Assembly (NCBI GenBank): GCA_026873275.1
Contig: JANTUC010000013.1
Coordinates: forward strand, 744,001 to 808,000
Reading direction: 5' to 3'
Source: Pseudopithomyces maydicus
Taxonomy: Eukaryota > Ascomycota > Dothideomycetes > Pleosporales > Didymosphaeriaceae
DNA: 64,000 bases
The notes under the pieces are model-generated. The model was not told where the DNA came from. It ran no database searches and saw only the letters and a program-made list of their open reading frames with translations. Below are positions 19,204 to 31,000 of the stretch, piece by piece (positions within the stretch are counted from its first letter, which is position 1; every line of letters begins with the position of its first letter). The translations under genes and the position numbers were made by a program.

Positions 19204-21734
19204 TCATCGAGCGCTTGCGCCCGAGCCTTCCGCCTCGCTCCCGTACTCTTCCGTCAATCTTTCTAGCTCCGTCATACGGAGCGCTTGTTCAACGCTGCTG
19301 ACGAAGTGGTGTCTGCCACCACACAGTTCAACGATGCCCGTCTTTTCGAACAGCATCCAGACGGCGGAGCGTTCGTGAGGTATGCGGCAGAAAAACACAT
19401 TGACGTCGCGCCTGCGATACGACTCGACAATCTCCGTCAGGATCTGTGCCGCCGCCGCGTCAAGCGATGTCACGCCGTGTACATCGAAAATGACATTCTT
19501 GTTGTGCTCTTCCCTTCTCACGCGCGGCAGAGCAGGGTGCGCGGATGCCGTCCCATGATCTTCCAGACGCTTCAGCCGGTTTTTGAGGTTGCCCGTGTTG
19601 AAGAAGGTAAGTGGTTCTGGGATTTTGACTATCAAACACCCTTCAATGAATTCCAAATTGTCAGGGTCCATCTCTGCATTGGAAAACTTATCCGTGGTGC
19701 CTGGTACGCGCCCGAGAATCTGGATGCGCGGGCGCGTCGAGTGACGGATGAGACGTAGGATCGAGAGGCCGATGCCGACACCAATACCGCGCTTGAGATC
19801 CCAGAAAATGGTCACGATAAAGATGAGACCCATCAGGATAAGCTCAGACCAGCCACGGACACGGAGGAAAAACTTGATGTCGTGCGGAGCTTCTTCGACG
19901 AGAGAATAGGCGACGACGGAGACCATGGCACAGAGCACGCCTTTCGGGAGGTAGTAGAAGGTCGGCAAGAGGAAAAAGGTTGCCAGGAGGGTGATGAGCG
20001 AGAGAAATATGGAGCTCATTGGTGTCAGTCCGCCGGTAGACGAATTGACCTTGGACCGACCGTAGCCGCCAAAGGCAGGCAGAGCCATGAACAAGCCACC
20101 AGTGATGTTCGCAGTACCGAGCGCGATCAGTTCGCGGTTTGCAGAAAGGGGCATGGAGACGCCGTCCTTGGTACGTTCGCCGCTACCGAGCGACTTTGCG
20201 GCTACTGACGACTCGAAGAAGCCTAATAGTGCGATGATGAGCGATGTGTTGATGGCATCCCCAATGTATTTGACATGCGAAGTTTTGAAGGGGAAATGCA
20301 CCGCGAAAATGCTTCCGCTGGACTTCACATCGCCTAGAATTGCAACGCCCTTGAGATCTAATCGGAATTTCCATACGATGATAGCGGAGGCAACCACGAC
20401 AACAAAACGATCCGGTATATATGCCACAGATGGGTAGCGAGATTGCATGCGCTTCTTCAATTCCCTGGGCCGTCGTTAGTCAATGACCAGGGTGCAAATT
20501 GAATCGACATACCTGAAAAACATGATGATGCCAAATGCGGTAAATGATAATGCAGCAGTAAGTCCATGTGCGTTCCCAACGTTACGGATTAAAAAGACAA
20601 GTTTGTCAATGGTACTTCCATGGGCCACCTCATCGGCGGCGAGCTTCGCCAGTCCCATCTCGGGGATGAGTTGATCTATGAAGATGACGATGCCAATGGC
20701 GCTGATGAAGCCCCGCAGGAACGGCCTGCTGAGGATGTTGTCGAGAAAGCCAAGTCGAAAGATGCCCGCTGTCAAGATGAAGGCACCGGCCAAGCAAGTG
20801 ACGATGCCGGCGATTTCGGCGTTTTGCCTTCCGTCTTCATCGCCCGTGTGGTGTTTGTCGATGTTTTCCCGAACAACCTCGCCGGTCAGAAGCGAGCCCG
20901 GTGCTTCTGGGCCGACGACCATCTGGGGGCATGTGCCAAGGATCCCATAGATCAGAGGGTTGATGGCAAAGCTGTACAGGCCGTGGACGGGGGGAACGTG
21001 GGCGAGGTTGGAGGCGTAGGAAAGAGCCATGGGGATGTAGAAGGAAGCCATGGTCAAGGCGGCAATGAAGTCGCCCTTGAGGTAGCGCCACTCATACTGC
21101 TGTGCCCAGTTGATGATGGGCACATAGTATGCAATGTACATGAGCCTCTTGTGCTTGACGCCGGCCCTCTCGGCGAGATACTGGGTTGTGCTCTTGTTTC
21201 CACGGCCGCCTCCCAGCACGCCGTCGGCGAAGGCATCGCCCAAAAGCGCGTGGGTGGCATCGGCGTCCTCTCCCGTGCGAGGATCAACTGCGCCCGCAAA
21301 GCGGCCGCCGAAGCCGCCATCGGTATTGAAGCTCCCATAGCTCCTGCCAGATGCGGGCCGGGGGACATGGCGCCGTGATTGCAGTTGTCCTCCCCGCAGC
21401 CCGATGCAGCGTCCCAGTTTCGGTGGGTCAGCAGGCGTGATCGCACGGTCGGCTCGAGATCGACCTCGATGGTTCCGCCCCGCGGCTCGTCGGCGGTGTC
21501 GTCTGCAGCGTGGACAGAAGGGCGCTCAGCACCCGGGTGTATCCCATGGGCACCAAAGTCGAGGTCGTGCTGGAATGGCGAGGCGTGCATGGTCTCTTCG
21601 GGCGACGACGAGCGCTCCGAGGGCACATGCGAGTTGCGCAGCTGGCTGGGCGTGGTGGGCGCGTGAGGATTGTGCCTCGCACTGGCATTGGACGACGTGC
21701 GCGAGTGCGACGACGGCGAGGTTGGGGGAGCCAT
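19204..21734 (-). CDS. SulP/SLC26 anion transporter with STAS domain, one frameshift
   Basis: Membrane anion (sulfate-type) transporter, closest in feel to the yeast YPR003C group. Exons 21734-20513 and 20464-19204, with a 48-nt intron. The cytosolic N-terminus is Ser/Pro-rich and contains GCGEDNCNHGAMSP. The transmembrane part begins around YVPIINWAQQYEWRYLKGD and carries GPEAPGSLL. The C-terminal STAS domain includes NVIFDVHGVTSLDAAA, the beta-strand/helix usual there. Between HLAG in one frame and RSYGSFNTDGG in the next, at about 21340-21352, the frame shifts by one base. Total exon length is one short of a multiple of three, as for a single missing base; about 827 aa if restored. No intron fits. 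It may be an assembly error, or translation could begin at a downstream ATG (21243), which would lose the N-terminal region. Confidence 0.85.
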
Positions 21735-22279
21735 GTATGCTTCACTCGGTTGTTGTGCACTTCACGGACCTGCTACGACCAAGGCATGCAGACTCTGTGA
21801 GTCGCCGTGAGATCAGACGAAACGAAAGCAGGGTGGGGACCATGGCGAGAAGAAAGGCTCGTGGCCTGGGTTTCACTTCTTTTGCATGTCCTCCGCGTGG
21901 ATCCCTCCGGCTAGCTGCCTTCTAGCTTAGGGAAGCTCGCTGGGAGTCCAAGTCCAGCGCCCGTCCCGCAGCCCGCACGTGCCCCACTCATGCGGACTCG
22001 ACCACTCGACATCGGAGTAAAAGCGAGCGTCCATCGGAGGCCCAGTGGCGGTGACGCCCGGCAGAAAACCGCCCATAGAGTCATCGCACCCGCACCCGCT
22101 GCCCAGCACGCAACGTAGTCAAACAGTGCTTTTTTTTTCTATTCCGATCCGGCATCGCAGACGCTGTATATAAGTCACACTTCCGCACTTTCACCCCTCC
22201 TCACCCGCTCCTTCCAATTGACCTCCATTGATACCCTACGCCGCCTACGCCGCCCACCTGAACACACGCCCGCACCACC
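21735..22279. promoter_or_regulatory. Divergent promoter region, SulP transporter and LYS1
   Basis: Shared 545-bp spacer. TATATAA lies at 22167-22173, 107 bp before the LYS1 start. On the minus strand at 22084-22078 is ATGACTC, matching six of seven positions of the TGA(C/G)TCA element bound by Gcn4/CPC1-type bZIP activators, which control amino-acid genes in fungi. A T-run lies at 22131-22138. Elements are seen; control by CPC1 is inferred. Confidence 0.5.
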
Positions 22280-23491
22280 ATGTCCTTCCCCACACTCCAC
22301 GCCCGCGCCGAGGGCAAGCCCTTCGAGCACCGCTCCTGCCTCACACCCACCACCGCCAAGAAGCTGCTCGATGCCGGCTACCCTGTGCTGGTCGAGCGCA
22401 GCCCCAAGGACCCCAACTACTCGCGCATCTTCCAGGACCACGAGTTCGAGCAAGCTGGCGCCACCCTGGTCGACACCGACTCGTGGAAGACGGCGCCCGA
22501 GGACCGCATCATCATCGGCCTGAAGGAGCTGCCCGAGGAGGACTACCCGCTCAAGCACACCTTCGTACACTTTGCCCACTGCTACAAGCAGCAGGGCGGC
22601 TGGGAACAGGTGCTGGCACGCTTTCCCCGCGGCGGAGGCACCCTCTACGACCTCGAGTTCTTGCAGGACTCCACCGGCCGCCGAGTGGCTGCCTTTGGCT
22701 ACCACGCTGGCTTCGTCGGTGCTGCTCTGGCTATCAAGGTAATGACTTCCACCGTCTGAGCCTGGTTGCGATGCTAACGTCTGCAGACCTGGGCATGGCA
22801 GCTGACCCACCCCAACGGCGAGCCCCTCCCCGGCATCGAGAACTTTACCGACGGTCGCGGATACTACAACAACGAGACTGAGCTGATTACACAGCTCAAG
22901 GAGGACGTCGCTGCAGGAGAGAAGGTCGCTGGTCGCAAGCCCAGCTCGCTCGTCCTGGGTGCCCTTGGCCGCTGCGGCAGCGGTGCGGTCGACCTCCTCG
23001 AGAAGGTCGGATGCTCCGAGATCAAGAAGTGGGATCTTCCCGAGACCAAGGACCGAGACGGCCCCTACCCTGAGATCGTCGAGAGCGACATCTTCGTCAA
23101 CTGCATATACCTGTCGAAGCCCATCCCACCCTTCGTCAACATCGAGAGCCTCAAGTCGCCCAACCGCAAGCTCAGCGTTGTGTGCGATGTCAGCTGCGAC
23201 ACCACCAACCCACACAACCCAATCCCCATCTACAACATCAACACCACATTCGACAAGCCTACCGTCGAGGTGCCAGTCGAGGGCAACGGACCCAGGCTAT
23301 CCGTCATCTCCATCGACCACCTTCCTTCCGCGCTGCCCCGAGAATCATCCGAGGCTTTCAGTGACGCGCTCCTGCCGAGCATGCTGGCGCTCAAGGATAG
23401 GGCGACCGCTCCTGTATGGCAGGGCGCAGAGAAGCTGTTCAACGAGAAGACGGCGACGTTGCCTGGCGGTGTCCCAGCCAAGGAGGTGTAG
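22280..23491 (+). CDS. LYS1: Saccharopine dehydrogenase (NAD+, L-lysine-forming)
   Basis: Last step of the fungal alpha-aminoadipate pathway: saccharopine + NAD+ + H2O gives L-lysine + 2-oxoglutarate + NADH. Two exons, 22280-22738 and 22787-23491, with a 48-nt intron (GTAATG...CTGCAG); 387 aa, close to the usual 370 or so. The N-terminal alanine-dehydrogenase-like domain includes EHRSCLTP and FVHFAHCYKQQ. Exon 2 holds the nucleotide-binding part (SSLVLGALGRCGSGAVDL) and VVCDVSCDTTNPHNPIPI, all characteristic of yeast Lys1. The start is the first ATG after a CCACC-like context (ACCACCATG). Likely amino-acid-starvation control is discussed under the promoter entry. Confidence 0.96.
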
Positions 23492-24142
23492 ACTCATTTT
23501 TTCACGTACGATATCATGACCAACGATCAAAAGGAAACGAAGATAGATAAAAGCGTTCAGCTAGTGTATTGAATAGAACATGAAGATTTCACGATCCATC
23601 AGATGTACTCGGTGCATTGCATGCTACATGTGTTGCTTGGTAGACTAATCGTGAAGTTCATCCACTCTTCGCAGAAATTATCCAACCGATGTATACCACC
23701 AACTCTTCGTCCTGCACGCCGTCTATTGAAAGGAGGACCATCTGTAGCGGACGAGAGGGGTTAGCGAAAGTAGAAAGTCTTCCGATTCGTACGTCGCCTG
23801 TTCGAATTAGCGCCGGCGGAGTCTGGACCTCCGCACGTCATCAAACGCCCTGCCGTGGGGAACTCACACGACAGCCTCCTCGTGTTCGTGTGTGCCCATT
23901 CGTTCGGTTCTCGTTTCTGCTCCGCAGCCGCGATGGAATCTGACCTCGTGAGAGAGATGCCTCTGGGCACAGAGCGGGGTACGGACGCTGTTATTATTTC
24001 ACCTTCAGCTCGTTCATGTGTTGTCGTTGTCCTATGTACACCTTTTTCTGATATTTTGAAGTAGTAGTTTGCGACTGCAAAAGAACAATCATAATCAGTC
24101 TCCAGCAGAACCATTTCCTGGCGTGATTGCGATCAGAAACAC
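23492..24142. other. Intergenic, no gene supported
   Basis: 3' flank of LYS1 and 5' flank of the F-box-like relative. A TTCGAATTAG word at about 23802 resembles a tRNA T-loop, but no acceptor stem or D-arm accompanies it. Confidence 0.4.
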
Positions 24143-25418
24143 ATGATGCTTGACTGTTTTCGCTTTCTGGACCTGCCGTATGAAATAAGAGAGCTGGTTT
24201 ACCACGAGTTACTATGCAATTGGGAAATGCAACACAAACAAGAACGTGCCTGTCTTGTTACTCGCCATGACAGTCCCACCTCAATCCTCCGCACCAGCAA
24301 GCAAATTTATAACGAATCATACGATTATCTCGTCCGACACAATCGATTTATCCACCTCAGCTGCAACAGCGTGAGCATACGCCTTCACCCCCTAGGCCGC
24401 CTCATCCTACCCGTCAGCGAGAACCACAAAACCATCAACGCATTCAAAGGCTACATCGCCCGCGTAAACTGGTTCATGAGCAACGACTCCTCTAACACCC
24501 GATCCCAAAAACACTACATGGTCCTATCCCACCACTGGGACTCCATCCTCAAATGCACAGACTACCACGGCATGATCGGCTGGCCCGACATCACAATGAG
24601 CATCACCCTCGACCCCATCCCCACCACCTTCTGTCAACCCGACACAAAGCCATTACCCCTCCGACCCTTCCAAACCGCCCTCCTCCACCCCTCCCCTCCT
24701 TCCTCCACTCCTTTCCTAACCTCTCCATCCACGGCCCCGTCCCAGAAATCCTATCCAAACCCATCATCGCCGCCGTCGCCCAACCCCGCTGGTCCCGCCC
24801 CTCCGCCGCCCTCACAGACCTCAAGTGGTGCATGCAAAATATAAACACAACACACTCCTGCGCGTATTACCCCTCTACGACCGCCATCCTCGAATGCGGC
24901 ATCCAAACTATCGACCACATGCGCGCTTCCCCGCGTGGCCGCACCTCGTCCGCGAAGGTGGCCCTCCATTCCTCAGCGCTCTGGCTGAAATGTCGTTTGA
25001 GTTCTTGCTCCGGAGGGCGGAATGCGCGTTGGGAGCTATGGAGCGGGGACCGCGACGGAGGACGTGGGTTGTGGAGTTTGGGGAGCAGGCGGATGCGGAT
25101 TTGAAAGAGTGTGTTAAGGCGAAGGGGGCGGAGGGGTGGGTGCCGTCTGAAGAGCAGGTTGCAGTTGTAATGTGTTTGGTTGCGAGGAGGTGGAGGCTTT
25201 TGTTGGAGGGGGAGAGGAGGGATGGAGCGGTGGATTTGGTGGAGAGGGCGGTGGAGATGTGTCCTGAGAATGGGACGGTGAGGGAGGAGAGGGAGGCGGT
25301 AGGGAGGTGGTCGGCGGATGTGGATAGGTATCACGAGGAGGTGGGGATGGGGGCGGATGGGTCTGCGATGTCGATGTGGCAGTGGGGGGAACGGAAGAAG
25401 CTTGTCGGTTGTTTATGA
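24143..25418 (+). pseudogene. Decayed relative of the F-box-like gene at 11.1 kb
   Basis: The first 170 codons (FRFLDLPYEIRELVYHELL, ILRTSKQIYNES, NRFIHL, INAFKGY) match the gene at 11095-12681. The stretch carries on without the intron present there. After about 24690 the matching protein jumps to a second frame (SFLHSFPNLSIHGPVPEIL). After about 24925 it jumps to a third (FLSALAEMSFEFLLRRAECALG), ending at 25418. A further mismatch around 24840-24890 suggests another indel. Each jump equals one lost base, and C-runs lie nearby. Either a pseudogene or several assembly errors. The last 400 bp are unusually purine-rich on the plus strand (GGAGG-type words). Confidence 0.65.
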
Positions 25419-25539
25419 AGGTGAGATTTCAGGTTGGAAGCTTGCGTGTAATTGCTAATTATGCGTCTAGGATGTAATGATCTAGTCTATCGGTCATGCT
25501 GATAATTTCCAACAAGGACATCCGTCCAGGAAGCTCGCT

Positions 25540-27317
25540 CTAATACTTTCCAACAAGGATATTCGCCCAGAAAGCACACCTATGATCCACTTCGCTCTGT
25601 TTCACCATCTTCACTTTCTTGGGGTGCTCTGCTGCGAAGACCGCCACGTTGGATTGCCCTTGCTTCTTCACATCGATAGCTCCCCACCCTGGTCCCTTCT
25701 CAGGGTCCTTTGCGAACTTAGCCCACGTACCGCGCATGAAGTCCGACAAATACCGCTGTGCGGCGGTGGAATTGGTGGTCGGATATGTGCTGAAGACGGA
25801 ATAGATCTCAACCGAGTGGTAGGCTCGAGAGTCTGGGAACGCGTCCAGATTAGGGAACGAGGCATTAAACTGTGTCCCTATTAGCAAACTGTTCATGATC
25901 AAAGTACGAAACTCCAAAGCACTTACATAGTATCTCCACGACGGGGTTCCCGCTGCCGCAGTATCGTTCGCCACAAGCGCCGCACCACACTGGAAAGAGA
26001 TATCCGTGTCAATAGCCGCCAGCGCATCGAAGGCAGTCGGGTACTCGACGCTCCCAACAGGATACTGCTTCTCTACTGCAGCAACGATCTCGGGGGTTAG
26101 TCCCTTTCCCAGGGCCTGGGTCAGGTACGCCGTGAGGTTGTTCTGACTATACACAATGAACCGTCCTTCGTCCGCATTTGTGCCACTCAAGATCGGGACC
26201 CGCGCAATTTCTCCCGTCTTTCGACGCCCCGCTATATTTTCAAATAACGTCCTATTCTCGTGCGTCGGCCAGAAGTACAAGAAGTCTCGCTCGAGGATGG
26301 ATTTGATCGTTGTCGCCGGCGCGGATGCCACGCACGTGAGGTTACTCTGCTGGTCGGTGCAGTTGAGTGCCGCGGCAAGAGCATCCCATGTTGCTGAGCT
26401 GTCGGGGTAGGGCTTTCCCACGTCAGGCGAACCACGGTAGCTCAACTGTCCGCTCTCCATGATTGCAGCGCGGAAGGGCGGTGTCGTGTTGGCAGAGTAG
26501 CTTGTCAGGAGGGCATCGAGCGAAAATGAACCTGCGCTTTCGCCAAAGATGGTGACTTTCTTGGGGTTGCCGCCAAAAGCATGGATGTTTTGCTGCACCC
26601 AGTCGAGAGCGAAACGTTGGTCGAGGAATCCGAGGTTGCGCTCTTTCAACGGGATTTCGGGTGCGCTGGGGAAGCCGAAGACTGTTTCGATTCATTAGTT
26701 CTGGCCTATGAAAGATTGTTGGAAAGCATTGTATGAGAGACCGTACCGTTTGTGCGATAGTTGATAGCGACGACTATGACATCCTCGAAGGCTGCGAAGT
26801 GGGATCCATCATATGCGGCATGGGACCCATCCCCAAAATACAGCCCTCCGCCATAAATCCAGAACATAACCGCGCGGCCGCCTTTTGGCGCCGGCGTAGA
26901 AGGAACATAGATATTCAGATACAAGCAGTCTTCGCTCTCCTCAGGTGGTGGAGTGTTGAAAAGCCTCAAGGTCAGGCTTTTGGCAGGCTCTGGGACTATC
27001 TTTTATCAGCTGTGGAACGCTTGACATAGGTGGATGTAATGCGTACACGCAAACTGTTGGATGCATGCGGCCTGCTTCTGTTGGGTTTTCAACGGTTGTT
27101 TCCAAGACTGATAGTGCTGTGGAGAGGAGAAGCGTTTGGGGGGCGCAGCGAAGGGCACGCCGAAGAACTGGTTGACTGTGGCGCGTGCAGATGGGATTGC
27201 AGTTGTAGTGCCAATGATCACGCCGCCGTCAATCGTAGCTGTCGGTTTTGCCGCAGAAGCATTGGCGAGCGCAGTTATACCAAGCAAAAGCTCTAGGACG
27301 CAGCTTTGGAGTCGCAT
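25540..27317 (-). CDS. Secreted type-B carboxylesterase/lipase
   Basis: Alpha/beta-hydrolase of the cholinesterase/type-B carboxylesterase family, hydrolysing carboxylic esters outside the cell. Four exons (27317-27047, 26995-26747, 26681-25927, 25869-25540) give 534 aa. A signal peptide starts MRLQSCVLELLLGITALA; an ATG nine codons upstream (27344) is possible but gives a poorer leader. Catalytic elements in order: oxyanion GGG in YGGGLYFG, nucleophile Ser in FGESAGS, acidic Glu in GTNADEG, and His in RAYHSVEIYSVF. EDCLYLNIYVP is the family signature 2. The third intron (25926-25870, 57 nt) is a multiple of three and could be read through without a stop. Natural substrate unknown. Confidence 0.9.
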
Positions 27318-28032
27318 CTTGGAAGGTTGTTCTTGAGGAAACAATGGCGAATGGCTGCCGTTCTGTGCACTCTCATGAAGCCCATGGTGTCTCTTTTATA
27401 CATCCTCTTGTGATCCTATCGATGAAGTTTACGGACGAAAGCAGGACACGTTCCGATTCATAGTTACTAATGTTACTAATGTTACCAACACTTCTGCTTG
27501 AGGTTAAACGACCTAGTAAGAACTTAACAGTCGTCGTGCCAGACGATTCGCTGGTTGTAAGGGGGCGGCACGCGTTAGCCCCAATTGGTCCGCTAGTCTA
27601 CATGTTGCCCACTTTTTGAGACTAGCCCGCAGGGGAATTCGTACGTCAGAAGAGGTCAGAAATCGTCTCATCGGGTATTCTGATGGCCCGCTCGCCGGGT
27701 TCAGGTCAACGTATTGCGTAGTGGCTTTCTAATAAACATAACAACTATCTCTAAACATGTGTACTACGTCAATCCCAACGGGGACAAGTCTCGACATGCT
27801 TTATAATCCAACCGATTCAGAAAGGAGAGCAACAGAACACCGGTTGTCGTGGAAATGAAGATCGTGGTCAGAAGCAAAATTTCACTGCGTTCTGTCCCAT
27901 GGCTTATTTCCGGGCGAAGTGAAAGCCTGAAGTACAAATGACACATCTCAGATGTATCGCCTTATTCTCATTCCGAAATCTTTCGTCCGCCCTTCAGTGC
28001 TTACACTGAAATAAAATACTGCGTCCATCATT
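27318..28032. other. Intergenic, no gene supported
   Basis: AT-richer spacer between two minus-strand genes. It should contain the esterase promoter and the ABC transporter 3' end. ATGTTACTAATGTTAC-type short repeats lie at about 27467-27485. Confidence 0.4.
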
Positions 28033-31000
28033 TCAAGCTGTCTGTTGACTCGCTACAAGGGCTTTGAACAGACTTCCTTCGGTCTTCAAAAGCTTCTTGG
28101 GTGCGCCAACTTCTACTATTTTTCCCGCGTCCATGACAACCACTCGATCGAAATCTAGAATGGTGTCTAGTCGGTGAGCAATTGCAATGATTGTACGATC
28201 CGTGAATGCTGTGCGCAGTATGCGTTGCATAAGTGCGTCGGTTTGCACGTCAACACTAGCCATCATCGTTAGTACTGGTGGGGCAGAAGATTAAAGATTG
28301 GTTTACCTGCTAGTAGCTTCGTCCAAAACTACAATCTTCCCGTTCATCAGAGTGGCACGAGCAAGGCAAAACAGCTGACGTTCACCTTGCGATAGAAGAC
28401 TATCAACGTGGTTCAAATCAATGTCAAGAGCAGACCCCCTGCCTCGGCTATAGAACTCAGCTTGTCCCAAAGCTGAACTTGCTGGAGAGCTTCTTTCATC
28501 TGCTCGTCGGAAACAACAGGACGATTGTCTTCTGACATCCAGGGCGCAAGGTTGTATCGTACAGTGCCTTTAAGAAACAACGGCTCTTGTGGCAGAGCAA
28601 TGATCTTGGAGCGGAGTGCCGGAAGGGAGACGTCAGTCGTAGGGATATCGTCAATCAGAATTTGGCCTTCGCGCTGGTGAAGTAGGCCGAAGAGTGTCGC
28701 AACGAGACTAGACTTTCCACTCCCGGTTCGACCGCACAGCCCAATCTTCTCTCCTGCTTTGATGTCGAGATTGATACCATTCAAAACTTGTTTTCCTTCT
28801 TCCGAGTAGCTGGCTCCCAGGTTATGGATAGAAACATGGCCATTCTTTGGCCAGGATTCTGGGGGATCAGCCGTGACTAGTTCCTGTTGCTCGGAAGGCG
28901 TTGCGTGAAATTGCAATATACGGACGACAGCGCTGAGGGACGTCTCTAGCTCTGTCCAATATAGAATGATGACGCGGAAGTTGATGCCCAAGTCCATCTG
29001 CTCTTTGTCAGAATGACAAGCTTCGGAAAATATGCATGCTTTACTTACGGCTGATACCAATGCTAGACCAAGGTATCCAGGATCGATCTTGTCTCGAAGA
29101 CCAACAGCGAGGCCAACTATCACCGTGATCATACCTGCGACCGCAAGCTCAAGCACTAAGCTCAACCAATTTTGAATCGCAGCGAGAAGATAAAATGGAA
29201 TTTGTGACTGATCTTCATTACGATACGTATTTGTCAGTTACACGAAACTTATCACCATTTAGTTGAGGGGTCACTCACTCAGTAATGCGTCATTCCTTGT
29301 ACGATACGATTCGGTCCACCCGAAAGCGCGTACGGTGGCAATGCCTGCCATCGTCTCAAGGAAATGAGTGCATAGCGGAGCTTTCGCCTCAAGATCCATC
29401 AGTCGAACTTGTCTAGATGTCCGTAGGTATACTCTCTGTATACAGTACCCAACGGCTCCCAGTATTGGGATGGTGGCGGCAACGGGAGGTGTAGCGATGG
29501 CCATTATGACTATGGAGCAAATTGTGAGTAACACCTCGAATGATACATTCAACCAAGCCACTGGAAGGTGTAGATCGACCAGTAAGATGTCTTGAGAGAA
29601 CCTGTTGGTTATTGATCCAATATCCTATGAGGCATACTTGTTAGCTTCTTCGATCGTAACGTGGTGCTGAATCGTGATCAAGATGATCATCCCACTTACC
29701 GTCGATACTAAAAAGGAGAACCGTGCGCGCATGAGAGCAAGAAGCTGCGTCGCATGCATGTTCAGACTCAACCGTGGCTGGACCCACAGCGCGTAATGGG
29801 CGAAATAAAAGAAGTACAGCGCGACGTTGACGACCGTGATAATGACGAACAAGTACAGTTGCCGAACAGTGCCGGATTTGCTCTTGTCATCCGACTCGGC
29901 CCACCATTTTAGCCAAAGGAACTGGATCTGTGTCATAGCAATCCCTATAATACAGGAAAAGACGCTTATGAACATGTGTTTCGATCCGATAGCCTTGAAA
30001 AAGAATAGCAGGCTACGTCTGTCCCCAGCTTGTCGTGAAGCGTCCTCGGCTTCATCTTCTACAGCAATGATCGGGTTCGTTAGTAAGAGCTCTTTTTCGT
30101 CTTCCATAGTAGATTCCTCGCTCTCTCCATCTTTTTCAGAAGCGTGATCACCATCGAACTTGCGGAAATCAACATTCCTCTCAATTAATTCCTGGTATGT
30201 CCCTTGTTCTATGATTCGCCCTTCAGACATGACAAGGATCCGATCTGCGTAGCGCGCGTAGTGCGTGGCATGCGTAGCTAGAATGACCGTGGCCTCAGAC
30301 TTACGCAAGATTCCGTTACGACCAAAAACGCGATCGAAGACTAACTTCTCTGTGGTGTTGTCCAGTCCAGCAAGCATGTCATCGATTACGAGAACTGGCT
30401 TTCTCGCATAAATTGCCCTTGCCAAAGACAATCGGTTCTTCTGTCCACCGGATAGCGATACGCCCTTTGATCCAATTGACGTGCGGTCTCCCTGCTTCAT
30501 CTCCCGCAAGTCTCGTAAAAGGCCGCAGCTCCAAAGAACCTTTTGGTACCACTGCTCATCAAGCTGATCTTCTCCGACTATGTTTTCTCGCACAGTGGCG
30601 TTCCGAAGCCAAACTTGCTGTTCACAGAAAGCGGTCCCGGATGAATGATGCTGAAGACGGCCATTGGTCAAGTTGGCCTCGCCGACAAGAGAGCGTAAAA
30701 GAACGGACTTCCCCGACCCAACGGTGCCGACTATCATGGTGAAAGTAGAAGTGGAAATTCGAGTCGTCATGTCGAACAGTAAAGGCTGGTCGTCAATTGC
30801 GAATGTGGCCTTTTCTAATACGAAAGCATTTTCGGAACGTACGGTGCTGAGCGGAAGGAGCTCGGTACCCTCAGTATCAGAACTAGAATTCCCACTGAGA
30901 ATGTAATCTTCCAAACTCAAACCGCCTTTTAAGAAATTCTCGATGCGTTCGAGAGAGGCAAAGGCAATTTGAATCGACGGTATGGATTGCAGTACCCAAG

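Noticed and set aside
23795..23815. tRNA-like T-loop word TTCGAA
   Set aside because: No acceptor stem, D-arm or anticodon arm could be folded around it. The same applies to GGTTCAAATC at about 8790.
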